Shown: positions 60,263 through 64,000 of the stretch, one piece after another
How positions within the stretch are numbered: the first letter of the stretch is position 1
Layout: each line of letters opens with the position of its first letter
NCBI GenBank assembly: GCA_018825305.1
Contig: JAHJEO010000018.1
Span: 124,001 to 188,000 of the forward strand
Origin: Gammaproteobacteria bacterium
GTDB taxonomy: Bacteria; Pseudomonadota; Gammaproteobacteria; Burkholderiales; Rhodocyclaceae
Direction: 5' to 3'
Length of the DNA stretch: 64,000 bases
Notes under the pieces: generated by a model
Databases searched by the model: none
Seen by the model: the letters and a program-made list of their open reading frames with translations, nothing else
Told to the model about the DNA's origin: nothing
Position numbers and translations under genes: made by a program

Positions 60263-61347
60263 CACTGCGCTTCAAAGTGTTCGAGCGCTATCTGGCGCGC
60301 GAGATCTACGCCTCGACCGCGTTGATCCTGGCGGCATTTTTGGCCCTCTTCGGATTCTTCGACGTCATCCACGAATTGCCCAATGTCGGTCGTGGCGGCT
60401 ACACCATGGGACACGTCGCAGCTTATGTTGCGCTGACCATGCCGGTGCGCGTGTATGAGTTGATGCCCATTGCCGTGCTGATCGGTACTCTTTACGCGCT
60501 GACGCTGCTGGCCCGGCATTCCGAAATCACGGTTCTGCGCGCGTCGGGACTGTCGACACGTGGCCTGCTGCAGGCGCTGGCCAAGATCGGTGCCGTGATG
60601 GCAATTGTGACGTTTGCCTTCGGCGAGTTCGTCGCGCCGCCGGCCGAGCGTCAGGCACAGCAGTTGCGCCTGCAGGCGCTGTCGTCCGTGGTGGCGCAGG
60701 AGTTTCGTTCCGGCCTTTGGGTCAAGGACGAACTGTCCTTCGTCAACGTGCGCGAGGTGCTGCCGGATGCCAGCTTGCGTGGCGTGCGGATTTACGAATT
60801 CGATTCCAGCTTCCAGTTGCGCGCGATCAGCGAGGCGGAAGCCGGGCGCTATGTTGGGCCCAATCTTTGGCACCTGACCTCGGTGGTACAGACTTTGTTC
60901 GAGGGAGGTCGCGCGCGCGCGGTGCGCGCGACCGAGCAGCAATGGCGGTCTTCGCTGACGCCCGAAATCCTGACCGTGCTGATGGTGATGTTTCCAGAGC
61001 GCATGTCGATCGCCAGCCTTTATTCCTACATCCGCCACCTTGGCGACAACCAGCAGAAGACCGACCGTTACGAGATTGCGCTATGGAAGAAGCTGACCTA
61101 TCCGCTGGCCGTGCTGGTGATGATGGCGTTGGCGCTACCGTTTGCCTACATGCAGGACCGCATGGGCGCGGTAAGCGTGAAGGTGTTTGCCGGCATCATG
61201 CTCGGCATTACCTTTCATCTGCTGAATGGCTTGTTTTCCAGCCTTGGCGTCATCAACGGCTGGATTCCTATCGTCGCCGCCACCACTCCGAGTGCGCTGT
61301 TCCTGCTGATGGCGTGGGCGATGATCTGGTGGGTAGAGCGGCGCTGA
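60253..61347 (+). CDS. lptG: LPS export permease LptG
   Basis: FERYLAREIYASTALILAAFLALFGFFDVIHEL; overlaps lptF. Confidence 0.93.
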   Translation: MALTLRFKVFERYLAREIYASTALILAAFLALFGFFDVIHELPNVGRGGYTMGHVAAYVALTMPVRVYELMPIAVLIGTLYALTLLARHSEITVLRASGLSTRGLLQALAKIGAVMAIVTFAFGEFVAPPAERQAQQLRLQALSSVVAQEFRSGLWVKDELSFVNVREVLPDASLRGVRIYEFDSSFQLRAISEAEAGRYVGPNLWHLTSVVQTLFEGGRARAVRATEQQWRSSLTPEILTVLMVMFPERMSIASLYSYIRHLGDNQQKTDRYEIALWKKLTYPLAVLVMMALALPFAYMQDRMGAVSVKVFAGIMLGITFHLLNGLFSSLGVINGWIPIVAATTPSALFLLMAWAMIWWVERR

Positions 61348-61767
61348 CTATGGCTTGAACGCGATCCGCGTGCCGGCAAGCCGGTCGTGGAGAAACTGGC
61401 GATCGCGGTCGAACAGTGCCCAGAGCAGACCAATGCCACCAAGCAGCAGGCTGGGCCAGGCCAGTGCGTAGCGCAGCAACAGGCGTGGTAGCGGCGGCTT
61501 GTAGCCGTCGGCCATCAGCAACTGAAGCTTCCAGGTCTGCATGGCCAGCGTCTGGCCGCCGTGGCTCCAGTACCAGATGAAATAGGCACCGAAAACCGCG
61601 ACGACATGGAGGATCAGCACGGGACCCGGCAGGGTCACGCCGAAGGCCATGCCCAGCGCAAGGTGCGGCAGCATGAAGGTGGCGGCCCAGACCCCGAGCA
61701 GCAGCAGCGATTCGTAGAGCAGGCTGGCGAGGCGCCGGCGAATGCCCGGAAACTCGGCCACGATCAC
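61348..61767 (-). CDS. RDD family membrane protein
   Basis: RRRLASLLYESLLLLGVW; GGQTLAMQTWKLQL; DRDRQFLHDRLAGT. Confidence 0.85.
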   Translation of the reverse strand: MIVAEFPGIRRRLASLLYESLLLLGVWAATFMLPHLALGMAFGVTLPGPVLILHVVAVFGAYFIWYWSHGGQTLAMQTWKLQLLMADGYKPPLPRLLLRYALAWPSLLLGGIGLLWALFDRDRQFLHDRLAGTRIAFKP

Positions 61768-61786
61768 GAGCTGGCAGTGCGCCGGA

Positions 61787-62326
61787 TCACTGCGCGGGCG
61801 ATTTCGGAACGGAGGTCGGCGATGCCGGGGAGGGCGTTCCCGTCGCCGGACGAGGTGGAACTATCGGCACCAGAGGCTTTGCTGCACCGCTCTTTGGCAC
61901 GGGCTTGGTAGCTGCCTGGGCCTTGAGACGCTTTCTCTCGTCTTCGGGCAAGTCCTTGTATTCCTGCCATTTCTTCTTGAGCACTTCCTTCTGTTCGGGC
62001 GTTGCCTTGCGGACGTCCTTGTACTGTTCGCGCACATCCTTGCGCTGGTCAGGCGTCAGTTTTGCCCAGTCCTGCATGCGGCGCTGGACGCGATCCTGTT
62101 CCTCGGGATTCATGGCGTGGTAGCGCTGGGCTATGCCGATCCACTTTTTTCGGCGCCAGGGTTCAAGCTTGTCCCACTCTCCGGCGAGCGGGGTCAGGAT
62201 TTTCTTTTGCTGGGGAGTCAGTTCGACCCACGAAGGCTGGGTCAGCGGCGGGACGACCGCAAATGCCGATGGTTGCAGCAACAGGCCAAACGTTACTGCG
62301 ACGAGTGCGAGGAGTGCTCTAGCCAT
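61787..62326 (-). CDS. DUF3106-like exported protein
   Basis: Signal peptide; repeated WxxLTPxQ-type segments (SWVELTPQQKKILTPLAGEWDKLEPWRRKKW). Confidence 0.75.
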   Translation of the reverse strand: MARALLALVAVTFGLLLQPSAFAVVPPLTQPSWVELTPQQKKILTPLAGEWDKLEPWRRKKWIGIAQRYHAMNPEEQDRVQRRMQDWAKLTPDQRKDVREQYKDVRKATPEQKEVLKKKWQEYKDLPEDERKRLKAQAATKPVPKSGAAKPLVPIVPPRPATGTPSPASPTSVPKSPAQ

Positions 62327-62676
62327 ACATGAAATCCACGGTCGAGGTAGACGGCAGGCGGGAGTTCGTCGGCGAGCAGGGCCGTATCCACCTCTTCGAA
62401 TTCTGCGGCCTGTTCGAATTGTTGCCAGAGATAGGTGCCGCTTACCCCGATAATTAGGGCAACGGTCGCAAGTACCGTACGACCATGGCCAAACACCGCA
62501 TCCGCGAAATGGTGTCCCAGCCCAGCCAGTTGCATTCCCCGCACAGCCACACGCCGATGTTCCAGCGCCTCCTGTCGGGACGCGTGGAGGCGCTTCGCCA
62601 TGCCGCTGTCGAAGTGTTCGGTGCCATGGTTAAGAATCTGGCGGAGCTTGTAGCCGAATTCGGTTTCCTGGTCCAT
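62293..62676 (-). CDS. DUF3619-like membrane protein
   Basis: Single TM (VLATVALIIGVSGTYLWQQ); position after the sigma factor. Confidence 0.75.
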   Translation of the reverse strand: MDQETEFGYKLRQILNHGTEHFDSGMAKRLHASRQEALEHRRVAVRGMQLAGLGHHFADAVFGHGRTVLATVALIIGVSGTYLWQQFEQAAEFEEVDTALLADELPPAVYLDRGFHVWLEHSSHSSQ

Positions 62677-62687
62677 GGTGTATGCCC

Positions 62688-63251
62688 CTATATGGTGACG
62701 CCTTTAACCTTGAGTGCTGCCGCCAAGGCATGCGTCGCCCGGGAACAGTGCGTCTTGACACTGCCTTCCGAGCATCCCATTGCCGCGGCCGTTTCGGCGA
62801 TATCCATTTCCTCCCAATAACGCATCAGGAAGGCCTCGCGTTGACGTGGCGGCAGCTTTTCGATTTCTTTCTCAATCAGTTCAAGCAGTTGAGTTTGCTC
62901 AAGGCGCCCGTGCGGGGTTTCCTTCGCTCGCGCACCTTCTTCGTTCTGCAGGGTCTCCAGCGGGTCGGCAGTTTCGTCGTCCGCCGGTACCAGCGAGGAA
63001 AACAGGGTGGTCCAGGTCGTCCGTACTTTCCGCCAGCGATAATAATCGCGAATCGTGTTCTGCAGAATGCGCTGGAACAGCATCGGCAGTTCTACCGTGG
63101 GCTTGTCACCGTATTTCGACGCCAGCTTGATCATGGCGTCCTGCACGATGTCGAGGGCGGCATCCTCGTCACGAACGGCATAGAGTGCCTGCTTGAAGGC
63201 GCGTCGCTCGACTTCGGCGAGAAAATCGGAGAGTTCGGTGCGGGAGGCCAG
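62688..63251 (-). CDS. RNA polymerase sigma factor, sigma-70/ECF family; apparent CTG start
   Basis: Conserved frame LASRTELSDFLAEVERRAFKQALYAVRDEDAALDIVQDAMIKLA extends upstream of the tracked GTG start (63146); only CTG lies between the upstream stop and the conserved N-terminus; GAGGA 9 nt upstream. Confidence 0.8.
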   Translation of the reverse strand: MASRTELSDFLAEVERRAFKQALYAVRDEDAALDIVQDAMIKLASKYGDKPTVELPMLFQRILQNTIRDYYRWRKVRTTWTTLFSSLVPADDETADPLETLQNEEGARAKETPHGRLEQTQLLELIEKEIEKLPPRQREAFLMRYWEEMDIAETAAAMGCSEGSVKTHCSRATHALAAALKVKGVTI

Positions 63252-63377
63252 CGGTGAAAGTCCTCGATTCGTTAAGGGCTTACGCCCGCCTTACGCGCTG
63301 TGAACGCCTTGACCTGAGGCGGTCGAGCCAGTATTGTTACGCGTTTTCGGGCTCAGCCCGTGTTATTGGAAATAACC

Positions 63378-64000
63378 ATGCAGTTGACTGGCGCAGAAAT
63401 TGTAATCAGGTGCCTCCAGGAAGAAAAGGTCGAATACGTATTTGGCTATCCCGGTGGCTCGGTGTTGTTCATCTACGACGAGTTGTTCAAACAGGACCAA
63501 TTCAAGCACATTCTGGTTCGCCATGAGCAAGCTGCGGTCCATGCGGCCGATGCCTACTCGCGCTCCTCGCAGAAAATCGGCGTGTGCATGGTCACCTCCG
63601 GCCCCGGGGTCACCAATGCCGTGACAGGCATTGCGACTGCCTACATGGATTCGATTCCGTTGGTGGTGATCACCGGGCAGGTGCCGACTGCCTACATCGG
63701 ACAGGACGCCTTCCAGGAAGCGGATACCGTTGGCATCACGCGCCCCTGCGTCAAGCACAATTTCCTCGTCAAGGACGTCAAGGACCTCGCCGTCACCATC
63801 AAGAAGGCCTTCTATCTGGCCAAGACCGGCCGGCCCGGCCCGGTACTTGTGGATATTCCAAAGGACATCACCACCCAGAAGTGCGACTTCCATTATCCGA
63901 AGTCCATTTCGATGCGCTCCTACAACCCCGTGGTGAAGGGGCATTCGGGGCAGATCAAGAAGGCGGCGCAACTCCTGCTCGAAGCCAAGCGGCCAATGAT
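63378..64000 (+). CDS. ilvB: Acetolactate synthase large subunit (partial, runs off right edge)
   Basis: [37 protein letters not shown]; absent from the ORF track because no stop in window. Confidence 0.94.
   Translation, partial: MQLTGAEIVIRCLQEEKVEYVFGYPGGSVLFIYDELFKQDQFKHILVRHEQAAVHAADAYSRSSQKIGVCMVTSGPGVTNAVTGIATAYMDSIPLVVITGQVPTAYIGQDAFQEADTVGITRPCVKHNFLVKDVKDLAVTIKKAFYLAKTGRPGPVLVDIPKDITTQKCDFHYPKSISMRSYNPVVKGHSGQIKKAAQLLLEAKRPM

Overview
GC-rich chromosomal window whose gene content suggests a Rhodocyclales/Sulfuritalea-like betaproteobacterium (taxonomy is inference). No rRNA, tRNA, CRISPR array, IS element or prophage could be supported. Main blocks: (1) sucCD and an ornithine cyclodeaminase-like gene (0.2-3.3 kb). 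(2) A co-directional signalling cluster (3.4-16.1 kb): CHASE2 Ser/Thr kinase, PP2C phosphatase, FHA protein, CHASE2 class III nucleotide cyclase, metallo-beta-lactamase-fold phosphodiesterase-like protein, cyclic-nucleotide-binding/rhodanese fusion, GAF-GspE/PilB ATPase and GAF-HD-GYP. (3) Directly downstream, a 59-codon type IV 'micro-pilin' behind a sigma-54-type promoter, a Cys-rich exported partner and an ABC-2 transporter (16.4-19.9 kb). The pilin is missing from the supplied ORF track. (4) A sulfur-oxidation island (23.3-51.2 kb): soxYZAX-soxB, sat, aprBA, a NorQ/NorD-like AAA+/VWA pair, qmoAB-hdrCB, soeABC, tusA and dsrE2. Two perfect FNR/Anr-type boxes flank its sulfite-oxidation modules. 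(5) Housekeeping: valS, holC, pepA, lptFG, an ECF sigma factor with an apparent CTG start, and the 5' part of ilvB. A roughly 27-bp dispersed repeat and a second GC-rich palindromic repeat occur across the window. The strongest candidate for an undescribed system is blocks 2+3: a kinase/phosphatase/cyclic-nucleotide circuit next to a split short-pilin locus.
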